From contig CM020618.1 of the NCBI GenBank assembly GCA_009829735.1, positions 24,537,346 to 24,601,345 on the forward strand: a stretch of 64,000 nucleotides of DNA, read 5' to 3'. The notes beneath the pieces were generated by a model. That model saw nothing but the letters and a program-made list of their open reading frames with translations. It had not been told where the DNA came from and ran no database searches. The DNA is from Pyropia yezoensis. Lineage: Eukaryota > Rhodophyta > Bangiophyceae > Bangiales > Bangiaceae. A program made the position numbers and the translations under genes. This document shows, piece after piece, positions 1-10,748 of the stretch (position 1 is the first letter of the stretch; each line of letters starts with the position of its first letter).

Positions 1-3000
1 GCCATACGCGGCAACCCAGTGATCTAGGAAGGCTGACACGACCGACATGGCCGTGATCTCTGCCAGTGGGATCGCTCGCGTAAGTTTCGTGAAGCGGTCA
101 CAGATGACCAGGAGGTACTGGTTGCCCTCCTCGGTCACTGGCAGTGGCCCAAGGATGTCCATCGCCAACGCGGCGAAGGGCTCCTTGGCCGGGAACAATA
201 GCATAGCCGTAGTAGGCCGCCGTTCCATCAGACGGTTCTGTGCACAACTTGTGCAGGCAGCCACCCAACTGTAGATGTCCACCACCATGGACGGCCAGTA
301 GTACCTGGTCCTCAGGGTCTGGTACAGTTTACTAGACCCCAGGTGTCCACCCGTGGGAGCGTTATGCTCCCTCTCAAGGATACTGTCCTTGAGGGATGCG
401 GGGACGACAAGTTGTTCGGTCCCCTGGAATACCCCCCTCCTCATGAGGAGGCCATCGTCTCCCAGGAAGAACCGCGTCTCCGCCACTGTATCCAGGGTAT
501 CCCTCTGCGACTTGCAGAAGGGATCCTCGGCCTGGGCCTTCACTACTTCGTCCAGGGACAGGGGCAAGTACTTCTTGTTCCCTGGCGCCTCGGGATTCAA
601 CGCCTGACCCGAGCGCGTGACTACCCCCACGATGGGGATGTCCTCATCGACTGGGGTGGTGTCCAGTCCCTCGGTAGGTACCCGAGAGAGGCCGTCGGCA
701 AGGGCATGTTGCCTGCCAGGTCGGTACTCAATATCAAAGTTGAAGGGTGCAAGTCGCACCCTCCACCGGTTGAGACGAGTGTTCGTACAGTCCGTCTTGA
801 AGATGAACTGCAACGCGCGGTGGTCGCAGCGGATGAGGAACTTCTCACCCTCTAGGTAGTGACGAAGTGACGTCACCGCCCATACCACTGCGAGTCCTTC
901 CAACTCGGTGACTCCGTAGTTCTTCTCGGCCGAGTTTAGCCCCTTGCTGAAGTATCCCACCGGCAAGTACTCCTTGTCCGGCTGTTGCTGAAGCAACACA
1001 CAACCAAGTTGGTCGTAGCTAGCGTCCACATCCAGGATGTAGTGGCCTCCCAACCTGGGAATAGCCAGGATAGGGGGCTTCAGCAGAAGGTCCCGAAGAG
1101 TCTCAAAGGATTCCTGCTCCACCCGACTTGGGGGAGGCAGGTTCTTCGGTAGCGTTGAGCTCACTAACTCATTCAACGGCTTCGCCACTTTGGCGAAGCC
1201 CTTAGTGAAACGTCGGTACACGTTACACATCCCGAGGAAGCTCCTCATCTGGGTCTGGGTCCGGGGGTACTGAGCCTTGCGGATGGCCCTCAAGTTTTTC
1301 TCGTTGACACTGAGACGCCCCGGACGGACAACATGTCCCAAGTACTCCACCTCTTGAGTGAAGAGGTGGCACTTACTCGCCTTCAGTGACACTCCGGCGT
1401 CAGCAAGTAGCTTGAACACCTGGCCAAGATGGCCAATGTGTTCCTCCGGACTTCGGGAGAACACAATGATATCGTCTAGGTACACGAGACAGATCTGCCA
1501 CCGTACTCCGGCCAGAATCATGTCCATAGCGCGCTGGAAAGTTGCCGGCGCGTTACACAGGCCAAACGGTAGGCGCTTGCACTGGTAGGTACCACAGTGA
1601 CAGGTAAAGGTAGTTTTATGCCTGTCCTCCGGGGCAATGGGAATTTGCCAGTACCCCGCGTTACAGTCCAGGGTAGAGAACACGTTTGCCTCCCCCAGAG
1701 AGTCCAGACAGTCATCCATCCGAGGTAGGGGATAACTATCCTTCACCGTGCTCTCGTTGAGCTTACGGTAGTCGATACAGAACCGGGGGGTCCCATCAAC
1801 TTTGGGGACGATCACCACCGGACTCGCCCACTCGGCGTTGCTGGCCTCGATCACATCGAGGGCCTCCATGCGAGCAACTTGCTCCTTAACGAGGGCCCTT
1901 GAACGGGGTCCCCCCCTATACGGTTGTTGGCGTATAGGGGGCGCACCGGGTTTCAACTCGATCCGGTGTTGGGTAGCTCTCATGAGTCCCAATTGACCAT
2001 CCCACAACTTGTGATATTGGTCCAAGAGGCGTTCAACTTGAACCCTCAACCTGGGTGGAACACCCTCCATGTTTACCTGGGGCCGAGGAGAGGCGGCCGA
2101 CTTGGCTTGATGCTTCTCCTTTCCGGACTGCGGGTCGCTACTTGCGCCCGCGCTGAGGGTGACCGCTACTACCGGTCCCTCGTGTTGGTCGATATAGCCG
2201 AACTTGGCCCCCGACTTGAAGAACTTGGGCGACGAGCTCAGGTTCATCACCTGGATCCTCCACGGGACTCCGGCTTTGGAGTCCATCGTGCCAAGGGCAA
2301 CATGCACTTGGTGCTTGCGAGCAAGACGGGGGTTAGGGTGCACCAACCCGTTCCCCGCATAATCAGTTACAACATCCACGTGCGCCACCGAGTTGGGGGG
2401 CAACATGACTTTACGGGCTAAACGCAGAGTAGCAGTAAACCCTTCCCTCACAGAACAAACAGGCTTCGACTGTGAAACTGTCACAGGAGCCACAGACTTT
2501 CCCTTACCAAGGATGGGGATAGTCTCCCCATTCATCAACTTGACCCAGTACTCAGGGCCACAAATCAAAGGCACTTGTGTTACGACATAAGGGGTACCCA
2601 GAAGCAGGGGTACCGATATATTCTCAACTACACCATAGGTCACGTCGACCTCATGGGTCCCCAACCGAGTTGGTAGGGTCACGGCACCAACGATGGGAAG
2701 TACCCCACCATTGATATCGATCAGATGGTCAGCTTTAGACTTCCAGCGTTGGAGCCTCATCCCCTTTGGTAATAGCGACTTGCGTATCAAGGAGGCTCCT
2801 GACCCGGTATCAAGTACGATACGGGCACAACAGGCGCGGCCGGGGGCAAGTTGCACCCGTCCAGCCACCTGGAAGTTCTCACCCGTCAGCACCGCGATGA
2901 CCCGACGTGGGTTTACGTTCTTGGGAAGTCCCACCCGAGGTGGGCGGACTCCCTTAGGTCGCCGCAGTATCCGACACGGTTGGTTCGTCCTCTTGGCCCA
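1..3000 (-). CDS. Pol, family X copy A, partial (runs off left edge)
   Basis: Pol of copy A. A retropepsin-type aspartic protease motif DTGSGAS reads on the minus strand near 2800-2840. Reverse transcriptase (LDCNAGYWQIP, PFGLCNAPATFQRAMD and the YLDD box) lies at about 1.2-1.8 kb, RNase H at about 0.75-1.1 kb, and the integrase zinc-binding and core region from about 0.45 kb to the edge. The first kilobase, read codon by codon, is open to the window edge. The upper limit is approximate because I did not fix the gag-pol boundary. Copy F at 61.3-64 kb is a close match. Confidence 0.75.
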
Positions 3001-3047
3001 CTTGGCCGAGGCTGCCGTTGTGAGCTTCGGACGACCAGCTCCAACGG

Positions 3048-4685
3048 TCATTCGTTTCCCGCCGACTTGGCGTCCGAATCTGAGGGCGAAGGGGACGACG
3101 ACGAGTCCGAGGACGACGTGTCCGCCCCCTCCGTCGAGGGTGTGGCGATCGCCACCACTGGTCGAGACCCACCCTCGCGGCGTGAACGCACTTCGTTCGT
3201 AGCCGACTTCTTACTCGCATTCCTAACAAGCTGTTGGATGCGTTTACTCAACTTGGGGCAATCATATGCCCAGTGACCATCGGAGTTGCAGTTCCAACAC
3301 CGATGATCAGTTCCCGGAGGGGTCTTCCCAACTGGGGAAGACGACGAGGTACCTTGGGAAGTTCCCACGGCAGCTACCACCCTCTCCTTGCGGATTCGGC
3401 GTGCCTCTCGCAACTCTCTGGCCTGGCGCGCCTCTTCCCGTTCCTTGGCCAACTCGGCCTGACGCTCCTGGCGTTGTTCCTCCCGCAACTTGCGGTAGGC
3501 CTCGCCTCTGCGGTAGGCGAACCTAGCCAACTCGGCCAGGGTCGCCCGGGCAGTGTTATGCTCCCGGGTCTCCATCCGGACTGACCAGTGGAGTCCTTCC
3601 ACAAACCGACTCTTCACCACAGCTTGTGGATGAAGAAACCCACAAAGATTGTTGAGCTTACGGACTCGCTCCGCAAAGGACAACTCGTCCTCCGCCTCTT
3701 CCTGATGGGCTTGCGTAAACTCCTCGACTTGAGAAGCCAACGCCGCTTCATCAACCATGGCCCTCAACAACCAGTTGACGAGCTCCAAATAGGACGTCAC
3801 CTCCCCAGCGCCTCCACTTGAGGAGCTGGGCATGACGGACATAAGTTCTGTCCGCAGGTCTCCCTTCGTAAACTCCTGTAGCATGTAAAAAGCCATGCCT
3901 TCACTTATGGCATTGTCGTCACAGGCTTTTGTGAAACGACGTAGGAACTCAAAGACACGGAGGGGGGGAGTTCCATCCCACTCCGCTTTGTGCCCAAAAG
4001 AGTGAAGTGCATTCTTCTTGGCACGGCCCATGGCTCGGGCCTGGTCAGGACCATACGCCACCGACTTGTTGTGGAGGGCGTAGGTCTCACAGTCAAAGAT
4101 CCTCTGGTAGACCGGGTTGGCTACCTGGATCTTGGGCGGCACCTCACGTTGAGGGAACAGCCGCTGTGGCACTGGGGTAAGTCCACCCTCAGTGCCTGTA
4201 GTCTGGTACGGCGAGCTTGGTGTAGCCGCCGGCGTTTCCGAGGGGAACTCCCCCGTGAAGGGCGTACGCCCCACCGCGTATGGTGTGGCTCCCTCGTTGG
4301 GAGTCACAGGTGTCGCCCCCAGTTCGGGGCGACCCGAGATAGGCGTGGGGAGGGATTCCCCCTGCGCCTGTGGGCTCGAAAGCCCCAATCCGGTCTGGAC
4401 ATTCAGGCCATCTGGCAAACTCGCTACAATCTGATTCAGAATAGTATTCGTCATCGTGACCACCAGGTCCGGCAAAGTCTGCCGCAACACATTGGTCGCC
4501 TCCCGACGGACAGTTTCCGCGAGGAGTGGATTGACGACTCCAGTTGAGTCTCGGTCCGCCTCCGGGAGTCCACCTGAGGGGTAACCACGTTCCTCAGGGG
4601 TCTCAACCGGGGGCATGGGCGCGAGCCCATCGCCGACCAACGGAGGTCCGCCGTCCTCCGAAAGCCTAGTTGGCGATGGCTCCAT
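3048..4685 (-). CDS. Gag, family X copy A
   Basis: Capsid/nucleocapsid gene of copy A. The open frame extends upstream to 4790 only through a GTG, so I place the start at the first in-frame ATG (4685-4683). The N-terminal third is Pro/Gly/Thr-rich. A capsid-like block opens with FDCETYALHNKS and contains EWDGTPPLRVFEFLRRFTKA. A single CCHC zinc knuckle (CWNCNSDGHWAYDCP) follows a long Arg/Glu-rich helix, and the end is a Ser/Asp-rich acidic tail. The DCETY and PPL-VFEFL blocks are shared with the gag genes of families W and Y, so the three are related. Confidence 0.85.
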   Translation of the reverse strand: MEPSPTRLSEDGGPPLVGDGLAPMPPVETPEERGYPSGGLPEADRDSTGVVNPLLAETVRREATNVLRQTLPDLVVTMTNTILNQIVASLPDGLNVQTGLGLSSPQAQGESLPTPISGRPELGATPVTPNEGATPYAVGRTPFTGEFPSETPAATPSSPYQTTGTEGGLTPVPQRLFPQREVPPKIQVANPVYQRIFDCETYALHNKSVAYGPDQARAMGRAKKNALHSFGHKAEWDGTPPLRVFEFLRRFTKACDDNAISEGMAFYMLQEFTKGDLRTELMSVMPSSSSGGAGEVTSYLELVNWLLRAMVDEAALASQVEEFTQAHQEEAEDELSFAERVRKLNNLCGFLHPQAVVKSRFVEGLHWSVRMETREHNTARATLAELARFAYRRGEAYRKLREEQRQERQAELAKEREEARQARELREARRIRKERVVAAVGTSQGTSSSSPVGKTPPGTDHRCWNCNSDGHWAYDCPKLSKRIQQLVRNASKKSATNEVRSRREGGSRPVVAIATPSTEGADTSSSDSSSSPSPSDSDAKSAGNE

Positions 4686-5113
4686 GCCAAAGTTGGCTCC
4701 AACCCGAGTGGAACTCGCGGGGACAGTCCTCACCCCTTGGGACGTTCCCGTTGAGTATACCACGCGGTGGCCAGACTTCGGCCCACCCACGTCAGAAGTG
4801 TCACCCGAGTGAACTCCCGACTGAGTCGGGGTGGCCTGTTGCCCGCCCGCACTTCCAGTCCTGCTGGCTTGAGGGACCTCTAGTCATTCTGCGACCCCAG
4901 GTAAACCCACCTGTGTCTCACCAGTATTCAAAGGCACTGAAGTACGTGCGTCACCCGTGTACTCCCCGGACGACGGGGGGTCCGAGCTAGCCATGTTGGC
5001 TAACGATCCGTATGACACGGTCCAAGTCCACCGTTCCTCTGAGACAGAGGGCCCCCTACACCCGGGTGCACCCGGAGGTAAAGTTTACCTCTGTCCCCTG
5101 CTGCTCCACCAAA
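4686..5113 (-). other. Leader and primer-binding region of X copy A
   Basis: Non-coding stretch between LTR and gag. Read in the element's direction, the LTR is followed directly by TTTGGTGGAGCAGC. A very similar TTGGTGGA block follows the 5' LTRs of families W and Y, so it is very likely the primer-binding site. I could not name the primer tRNA. No gene is seen in the rest. Confidence 0.55.
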
Positions 5114-5581
5114 TGTGGCAAAAACCACTCGCACACACAGTACCCAAGTTGGGGCGGTGTGCGAGGGCTGCCTCCCGTGTCGGGGGAACCGGAAGAAGTG
5201 CAAGTCGCACACACTCTATCCCTGTTGTGGGGCAATCCCCCCACGGACAAACAAGAAGATGGTGTGTGGTCCAACAGTTTCTTGGTCGGGACGGGGACGC
5301 AGGGCCAAGCCCCGCTGTCCCTCCCCTTATCCCCCCAGGGTCCACTCAGAATCTCGCCACTCAGAATCTCCCACCCCAGCACCTGCCCACCGGGCCACAC
5401 GAAAATTCAAGACGATAAATGCAGAAAACCCTCAAATCCAAGTTGGATTTACTACTAAGCTAACTATCCCGAACTTAGGGAATATGGACCCAAATGCAGG
5501 GGGAGGAACGGATCAGGCTAGTGGCCTGCCGCCCCTTGCATGGCACGTGTTGCCCCCTACCTGGGGGTCAATACTGCCACA
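5114..5581 (-). repeat. 5' LTR of X copy A (468 bp)
   Basis: Bounded by a 7-bp perfect inverted repeat, TGTGGCA at 5114 and TGCCACA ending at 5581. The same sequence occurs at 33797-34265 (469 bp) and, in two pieces, at 56417-57916, so the ends are fixed by three copies. Confidence 0.9.
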
Positions 5582-7467
5582 CGCAGGATGCGCTCGCTGG
5601 CCCGCTGCCTCAGACTGGCCCAGCGGAGTACTCCGTGCCATCCTCGTTTGGGCCTGCCTCGTCGTCTTCGCCCTATGAGTTTTTGGCCCGCCCACTGTAC
5701 CCGTTGCCAGCTGGCCCGCGGTCCTCCCAAGCTGATGTATCAACTTCATCGGGGCTGGGCTTGCTTCAAACTCCAGTGCCATCGTCGGCGCCTGCTATCC
5801 GCCGCCTGCCGCCGTCTCAGGCTTCTGCTTCGGCAGGCGCGCCGCCTGTTGGACCGCCGTCTTCGGTACCGTCACTCGTGGGGCTGTCGTCTCTGGACTC
5901 CGTCACGAAAGAACTGGTGGGCCCATTGCCGACTGCCGCTGGCCGCCCAACCATCGTGTCGCGGACGGTGGATGACATCGCCGGCAGGGCTGCTGAACGT
6001 GCGCCCCGGAAAGCGTCGGCGGAGGCACTGCCTGCGAGCGGCCCCGCCGACGCAACGTCAGCCGCTTTGGTACCTGACATGAAGCAGATGGCGTCCACAT
6101 TGACAGCTATCTACGACTCCTTCGCAGCGGTGCCCGTGAAGCTGTTCAACCTGACGGACGCTGTGTCAAGTGCGAACGCAAAGCTCGAGTCGCACGGTCA
6201 GGCGATCGCGAATTTGGGGTCGCTGGTCAGTGGTCTTCAGACTTCTGTGAACTCACTTAAGAGCAGCGTGCTGAAACGCTTGCCGGCAGGGACTGCTGCA
6301 AACGACGGGAGCGACGCCGAAGAGGAGGACACCAGCGCTGCTCTCTTGTTCAGCGACGAGGAGCCGAAAGAGCCCACGGAGGCATCCAAGGTTCGTCGTG
6401 TCGGTATCCATGCGGCTGATGTCAAGACGTTGTCGCTGCAGAAGGCATTCGTGAAGCAAGCCCAGGCTAAGGCGGACGCGCGTGTGCTGGAGATGAACAG
6501 CATGATTGCGATCCGCCGAGTGCTCAACGACACCTTGACTGTGTCGTTGTCGTCAGCGACGACAGCGGCCGCTGTGTACCGCGACAACGAAGCGTTTGCT
6601 GACTTGATACTGGAGTCGACTAAGCAGCACATGGGCAGCACGGACGCGGAGGCCAGAGCGTTCTTGAAGAGCACGATCAGTCAGCCGATGAAGCATAGGG
6701 GCGGGGCGGTCTACGACGGGTCGCCCTCTCTTGCCAGTTCTTCCAGCAGCGACGACACGAAGGCCATTCTGGGTGAAAAGCTTAAGGCCACGCCTGTGGC
6801 TGTCCGCGCCATCGTCCCCCTGCAAGCAGTACAGCCGCACCTCATCGAGGCCATCAAGAAGCGTGTTATCGTCGCTTTCTGTCGCCATGTCGGCCTGCCT
6901 GTTAGCAAGCTCACTTTGATGAAGGCGCTGGAGTGGATGTCCAAGCTCGAGTACACCAAGTCAGATGACGGACAGAAGGCGTTGTGTGCCGGCGTTGTCG
7001 TCATGTACAAGTACCTGGGAGCCACTGACCGTGTCCAGGCGGGGGGCGTCGGCAGTGGCAAGGTCGTGTCTATGTCGATTGGGCATTACGCGCTGGCTCT
7101 CTGCGTCGTGCGCCACTTCCTTGAGGCTGCAGTGAGCAGGGCCTGCAACAAGTCCACGCGCCGCACGGGCGCGGAGCCTGGCATGTACGTGCGTTGGCGC
7201 ACGTCGCTGCAGAGGGTTGACAAGTTCTTGCTTTCAGACGGTGAAGCGCACAACGGCATCATCCTCGTTGACGGCCCGGACCAGAACCGTGCCGTGCTGC
7301 ACTCGTCAGATGACGACATGGTGAATCGTCTCTACAAGATCCAGACAGATGATGACGAGCGCTATGAACGTCTACTGCAGCGGTTCAAAGCTGAGACGCT
7401 GACGCGGCTGACGCAGGCAGCCGCGACGGACGGCGACGTACCTGGGGTACTGGGAGGGCGCCAGTAG
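5582..7467 (+). CDS. Hypothetical protein, 5' end cut by X copy A
   Basis: Long plus-strand frame, open from the LTR edge to a TAG at 7465-7467 and not recognised as any family. Residues after the LTR are Pro/Ser/Ala-rich. From about 6080 (first in-frame ATG, MKQMASTLTAIYDSF) a heptad-like helical segment follows, including ANAKLESHGQAIANLGSLVS, then an acidic patch (DGSDAEEEDTSA). The C-terminal 350 residues are mixed-charge and helical and look like a folded domain, with regular codon use. The open frame begins exactly at the inserted LTR with no ATG for 500 bases, so the real 5' part probably lies beyond copy A, off-window. It may be a host gene or an unrecognised transposon ORF. Confidence 0.5.
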
Positions 7468-9094
7468 CAGCCAAGGCGGGTGCATGCACTGTCGCAGGCC
7501 GTGCGCAAGAGCTGGCGGCCGACGCGGTGCTGTGGAGGGGATTGCTTGCGGTGGTCGGGGCCGCGGGCATTGGGTGGCTGATATTCATGGTCGGGGTCCT
7601 CCCAGGCGGGGGAGTGAGGTGAAGGTGGAGAGACGATTTTGTTGACGCGTTGGGTGCATGAGTGCTTTTTGGTGTGTGTGACGAGACTTTTTTGTGACCT
7701 CTGTCGTCTTGGAGGGGGAGCGGAGCGCGAGTCATGGTGGTCGCAGTCGTGGTGGTCGTGCCTCTCCCAGTCGCGCTGGTGCTGGTGCCGCAGGTGGGCA
7801 CGGCCGTGGTGGCGCTGGACGGGGTGCGGGCGGCGGCCGCGTGCGTCGCCGGCGCGGTGCGGGCGGTGGCCGCGTGCGTCGCCGGCATGGTGTGGGTGGT
7901 GGCCACGTGCGTCGCCGGCAGGGTGCTGCTGGTGGCGCTGGTGGCCACGGCCATGGTGGTGCTGGACGGGGTAAGGGCGGCGGCCGCGTGCATCGCCGGA
8001 GCGGTGCTGCTGGTGGCGCTGGTGGCCACGGCCATGGTGGTGCTGGACGGGGTGTGGGCAGCGGCCGCGTGCGTCGCCGGCGCGGTGCTGCTGGTGGCGC
8101 TGGTGGCCACGGCCATGGTGGTGCTGGACGTGGTGTGGGCGGTGGCCGCGTGCGTCGCGGGCGTGGGGTGGGCGGTGGCCGCGTGCGTCGCCGGCGCGGT
8201 GTGGGCGGTGGCCGCGTGCGTCGCAGGCGGGGTGCTGCCGGTGGCGCTGGTGGCCACCGCCATGGTGGTGCTGGACGGGGTATGGGCGGCGGCCGCGTGC
8301 ATCGCCGAAGCGGTGCTGCTGGTGGCGCTGGTGGCCACGGCTATGGTGGTGTTGGACGGGGTGTGGGCAGCGGCCGCGTGCGTCGCCGGCGCGGTGCTGC
8401 TGGTGGCGCTGGTGGCCACGGCCATGGTGGTGCTGGACGGGGTGTGGGCGGTGGCCGCGTGCGTCGCCGGCGCGGTGCGGGCGGTGGCCGCGTGCGTCGC
8501 CGGCGTGGTGTGGGCGGTGGCCGCGTGCGTCGCCGGCGGGGTGCTGCTGGTGGCGCTGGTGGCCACGGCCATGGCGGTGCTGGACGGGGTATGGGCGGCG
8601 GCCGCGTGCGTCGCCGGCGCGGTGTGGGCGGTGGCCGCGTGCGTCGCCGGCGGGGTGCTGCTGGTGGCGCTGGTGGCCACGGCCATGGTGGTGCTGGACG
8701 GGGTGTGGGCGGTGGCCGCGTGCGTCGCCGGCGCGGTGTGGGCGGTGGCCGCGTGCGTCGCCGGCGGGGTGCTGCTGGTGGCGCTGGTGGCCACGGCCAT
8801 GTTGGTGCTGGACGGGGTGCGGGCGGCGGCCGCGTGCGTCGCCGGCCCGGTGCTGCTTGTGGCGCTGGTTTTCACGGCCGTGGTGGTGCTGGACGGTGTG
8901 TGGGTGGGGGGATGCAGCTGCTGGCGGTGATGGGCCACGGCACTATCGCGTCCGTGTTTGTGGGCTCGCGCTTGCCGGCACTGGTCGCTTGTTTTTTTGC
9001 TATCGTCGTCGTTTGTTCTCACGCTTGCTTGGTCTTCTGCGTAGACGCCGTGATGTTGTGCTTGCTTATCGTGTTGGTAAGCAGGGCGAGCCAC
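7385..9094 (-). CDS. Candidate mucin-like Ala/Thr/Ser repeat protein
   Basis: The minus frame across the minisatellite starts with an ordinary-looking N-terminus (MARPAYQHDKQAQHHGVYAE) and continues as repeats built from THAATAHTPSSTT and MAVATSATSS, then a Ser/Thr/Pro-rich tail. The composition would suit an O-glycosylated cell-wall or mucin-like protein. No signal peptide is evident. The 3' end overlaps the last 83 bases of the plus-strand hypothetical gene. Because the repeat period forces several frames open on both strands, I cannot show that this one is used; the plus frames are alternatives. Confidence 0.25.
   Translation of the reverse strand: MARPAYQHDKQAQHHGVYAEDQASVRTNDDDSKKTSDQCRQARAHKHGRDSAVAHHRQQLHPPTHTPSSTTTAVKTSATSSTGPATHAAAARTPSSTNMAVATSATSSTPPATHAATAHTAPATHAATAHTPSSTTMAVATSATSSTPPATHAATAHTAPATHAAAAHTPSSTAMAVATSATSSTPPATHAATAHTTPATHAATARTAPATHAATAHTPSSTTMAVATSATSSTAPATHAAAAHTPSNTTIAVATSATSSTASAMHAAAAHTPSSTTMAVATSATGSTPPATHAATAHTAPATHAATAHPTPATHAATAHTTSSTTMAVATSATSSTAPATHAAAAHTPSSTTMAVATSATSSTAPAMHAAAALTPSSTTMAVATSATSSTLPATHVATTHTMPATHAATARTAPATHAAAARTPSSATTAVPTCGTSTSATGRGTTTTTATTMTRAPLPLQDDRGHKKVSSHTPKSTHAPNASTKSSLHLHLTPPPGRTPTMNISHPMPAAPTTASNPLHSTASAASSCARPATVHAPALAATGALPVPQVRRRPSRLPASAASASQL
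7468..7620 (+). other. Possible transmembrane tail in another frame
   Basis: Directly after the stop of the preceding frame, a different frame stays open to a TGA near 7620 and reads ELAADAVLWRGLLAVVG followed by a hydrophobic stretch (AAGIGWLIFMVGVLPGGG). It would make a single membrane helix at the C-terminus if reached by splicing. No splice sites were settled, so this is only a suggestion. Confidence 0.2.
7790..8910. repeat. Coding-type minisatellite, 81-bp and 33-bp units
   Basis: About ten copies of an 81-bp unit (containing GTGGCCACGGCCATGGTGGT) with one to three copies of a 33-bp subunit (GCGTGCGTCGCCGGCGCGGT region) between some of them. Both unit lengths are multiples of three, so frames stay open through the array: plus 7694-9148 (Gly/Arg/Val), plus 7734-8930 (Ala/Val, hydrophobic) and minus 9094-7385 (Ala/Thr/Ser/His). 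Copies differ by only a few bases, suggesting recent expansion or homogenisation. Confidence 0.85.
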
Positions 9095-9114
9095 GGCGTA
9101 CGCCGCGTTGGTAG

Positions 9115-9970
9115 ATTTTGTAGTAGCGACCCCATGGTCCGGCGATAGCTTGCATGATTGTGTGTCTTCTTCGCGGTCCAGTGCACCAGTGCTCCCTAAC
9201 TATGGCACACTCGTGGGCTCCTCGGCAAGCCTGTCACCGTCGAAGCCGTGCGGCGCAGGCGCAGCCGCTGATCATGCGCGCCGGCTGGTGAGGGCGGCGA
9301 AGGGGAGAACCGGTCCCCAGGCAGCAACCAGGCGTGCAGTCGGGACCGGGACGACGGTGCGATCCGGCAGCAGCTGCACTCGGGCGTCGTGCTGTAAGTA
9401 ATACGGCAGCTCCCTTGGGAGATTTGGAGATATTTCTCCCATCTCGTCGTTGGGGGGGCCCCGCTTGGCCCATCGTATGTCCCATCCATGTACAACGCGC
9501 CGTCGCAACGATGGGGGAAATCGACCCCACCGTGTCTCATCGTGGCTCATCGTATCCCCGTCGCCCAGTACCGTCGTTGGGAAAAAGTACCTCTGTGACG
9601 ATCACAGCCTAGATAGGCGTTTTTGGTGCGTCGCTGACCTAACGCAACCTGCGGGCGATTTCGGCTTGGGGCAAATGTGACAATGCCCCCCTACCGAACC
9701 AGACGGGGCCGTCTTGGGGGGGGTTCGGGGGGGGCCGGGCAAACCAGGGGGGCGGGGAAAGGTGGCGGGGGGGGGGCCCGGTGCGACCGGTCCCCCCATC
9801 CCCCCTGTCACGACAAGCACGACACTGGGCGTCGGCCGGATTTGGAGTGGTGGGGCGGGGCGGGGGCGGCGGCGACGTGACCGGTCGCCCCCCAACGAAG
9901 AACCGGAAAAGGCCCGTCGCAACAGCTCCCCGCCACCGCCGCCTGCAAGAACAGACTGCCCCCCCCCCAC
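9115..9970. other. G-rich non-coding spacer
   Basis: No convincing gene. Several runs of 6 to 10 G lie at 9715-9780 and could form G-quadruplexes. A small palindrome CTGTGACGATCACAG is at about 9594-9608. Confidence 0.5.
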
Positions 9971-10113
9971 TTGTTCTGCTGACGTGCTTTAAGCCGTCGC
10001 GGGGCCTCCCCCTTCCCCGAGCTTGTTCTGCTGACGTGCTTTAAGCCGTCGTGGGGCCTCCCGCTTTCCCCCCCCCTGTTCTGCTGACGTGCTTTCAGCC
10101 GTCGCGGGACCTC
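9971..10113 (+). repeat. Three-copy tandem repeat, about 52 bp
   Basis: The block TTCTGCTGACGTGCTTTAAG followed by CCGTCGCGGGGCCTCCC occurs three times, starting near 9971, 10023 and 10077. The copies differ at a few positions and are separated by variable C-rich runs. No coding role is seen. Confidence 0.85.
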
Positions 10114-10626
10114 CCTGTAGCACAATAGGTATCCGCGGCACGTCCACTCTCAGGGAACACTCACCAAGGGGGATCGGCACCAACGTCACCGGGAGGCCAA
10201 GGTTGCTGTCCTTGGAGCGCAAGCCACGGGACCCAGATGGGAGCCCAAATGGGAGGGGTTTGTTGTTCTACCATGGCCGGCGTTGGATTCGCCGCCGGCC
10301 CCCTCGTTATAAACCCTCGGAGATACTACAGTACGTACGCGGATATATGACAGGGCCATCCGAGGAAGTAGCCCACTGATGTTCCAGCCCATGTTCCACT
10401 TGAACGGCACCGTACCGCACGTGTGTACACAGACTTAAGTTAAATCAATGGTATTTGGACTCCGGCAATACCGAGGGATGACAGGCAGCCGACCGAGTGT
10501 TCCGACCAAGTCAACGCAAGCAGGAGGTAGGTGCGGTGTGGGGCAGCTGGTGGAGCGTAGGGGGGGTGCGCCTGGAACGATTGAGGCACAAACTCGTCGA
10601 AGAATTGAGTAGCACACCAACTGGGC

Positions 10627-10748
10627 TTACTCTCCTTCCTCTACTCCACTCAGAACCATATCCACCGTCTCTTCAATGGCCTCGACATCGTCCTCGGCAG
10701 CGAGCCACCGACGCACAGCCCTCGCCTGGTCGGCGTCCCCAACCCCCT
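10627..10748 (-). pseudogene. C-terminal end of the split pogo-like transposase
   Basis: Reading on the minus strand from the W target duplication (10744-10748), the transposase frame continues in phase: after GEFEG come VGDADQARAVRRWLAAEDD, an acidic helix and a TAA at 10629-10627. About 38 codons lie here, 16.7 kb away from the main part. An acidic C-terminal tail is usual for Tigger-type transposases. The match of frame and the shared CCCCT show that this was one gene before W arrived. Confidence 0.8.

Larger units (their letters stand above)
1..5581 (-). mobile_element. Ty3/gypsy chromovirus, family X copy A, partial
   Basis: Minus-strand LTR retrotransposon entering from the left edge. 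Parts visible from its 5' end: LTR 5114-5581, leader to about 4686, gag 4685-3048, then protease, reverse transcriptase, RNase H and the front of integrase down to base 1. The same integrase and RNase H sequence recurs near 37.6-38.5 kb and 61.3-62.4 kb, which defines the family; copy F at the right edge shows the chromodomain and the extra antisense gene that copy A must keep off-window. The five bases beyond the LTR (5582-5586, CGCAG) would be one target duplication, but its partner lies outside. The parts I read look whole; its age cannot be judged without the other LTR. Confidence 0.9.

Noticed and set aside
343-2590. Plus-strand frames of 65-170 codons at the left edge
   Set aside because: They are reverse-strand shadows of X pol; equivalents recur at 37.9-38.4 kb and 61.6-63.7 kb because pol is repeated there.
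7790-8910. CRISPR-like array
   Set aside because: Units are contiguous tandem repeats with no unique spacers, in a eukaryotic context.
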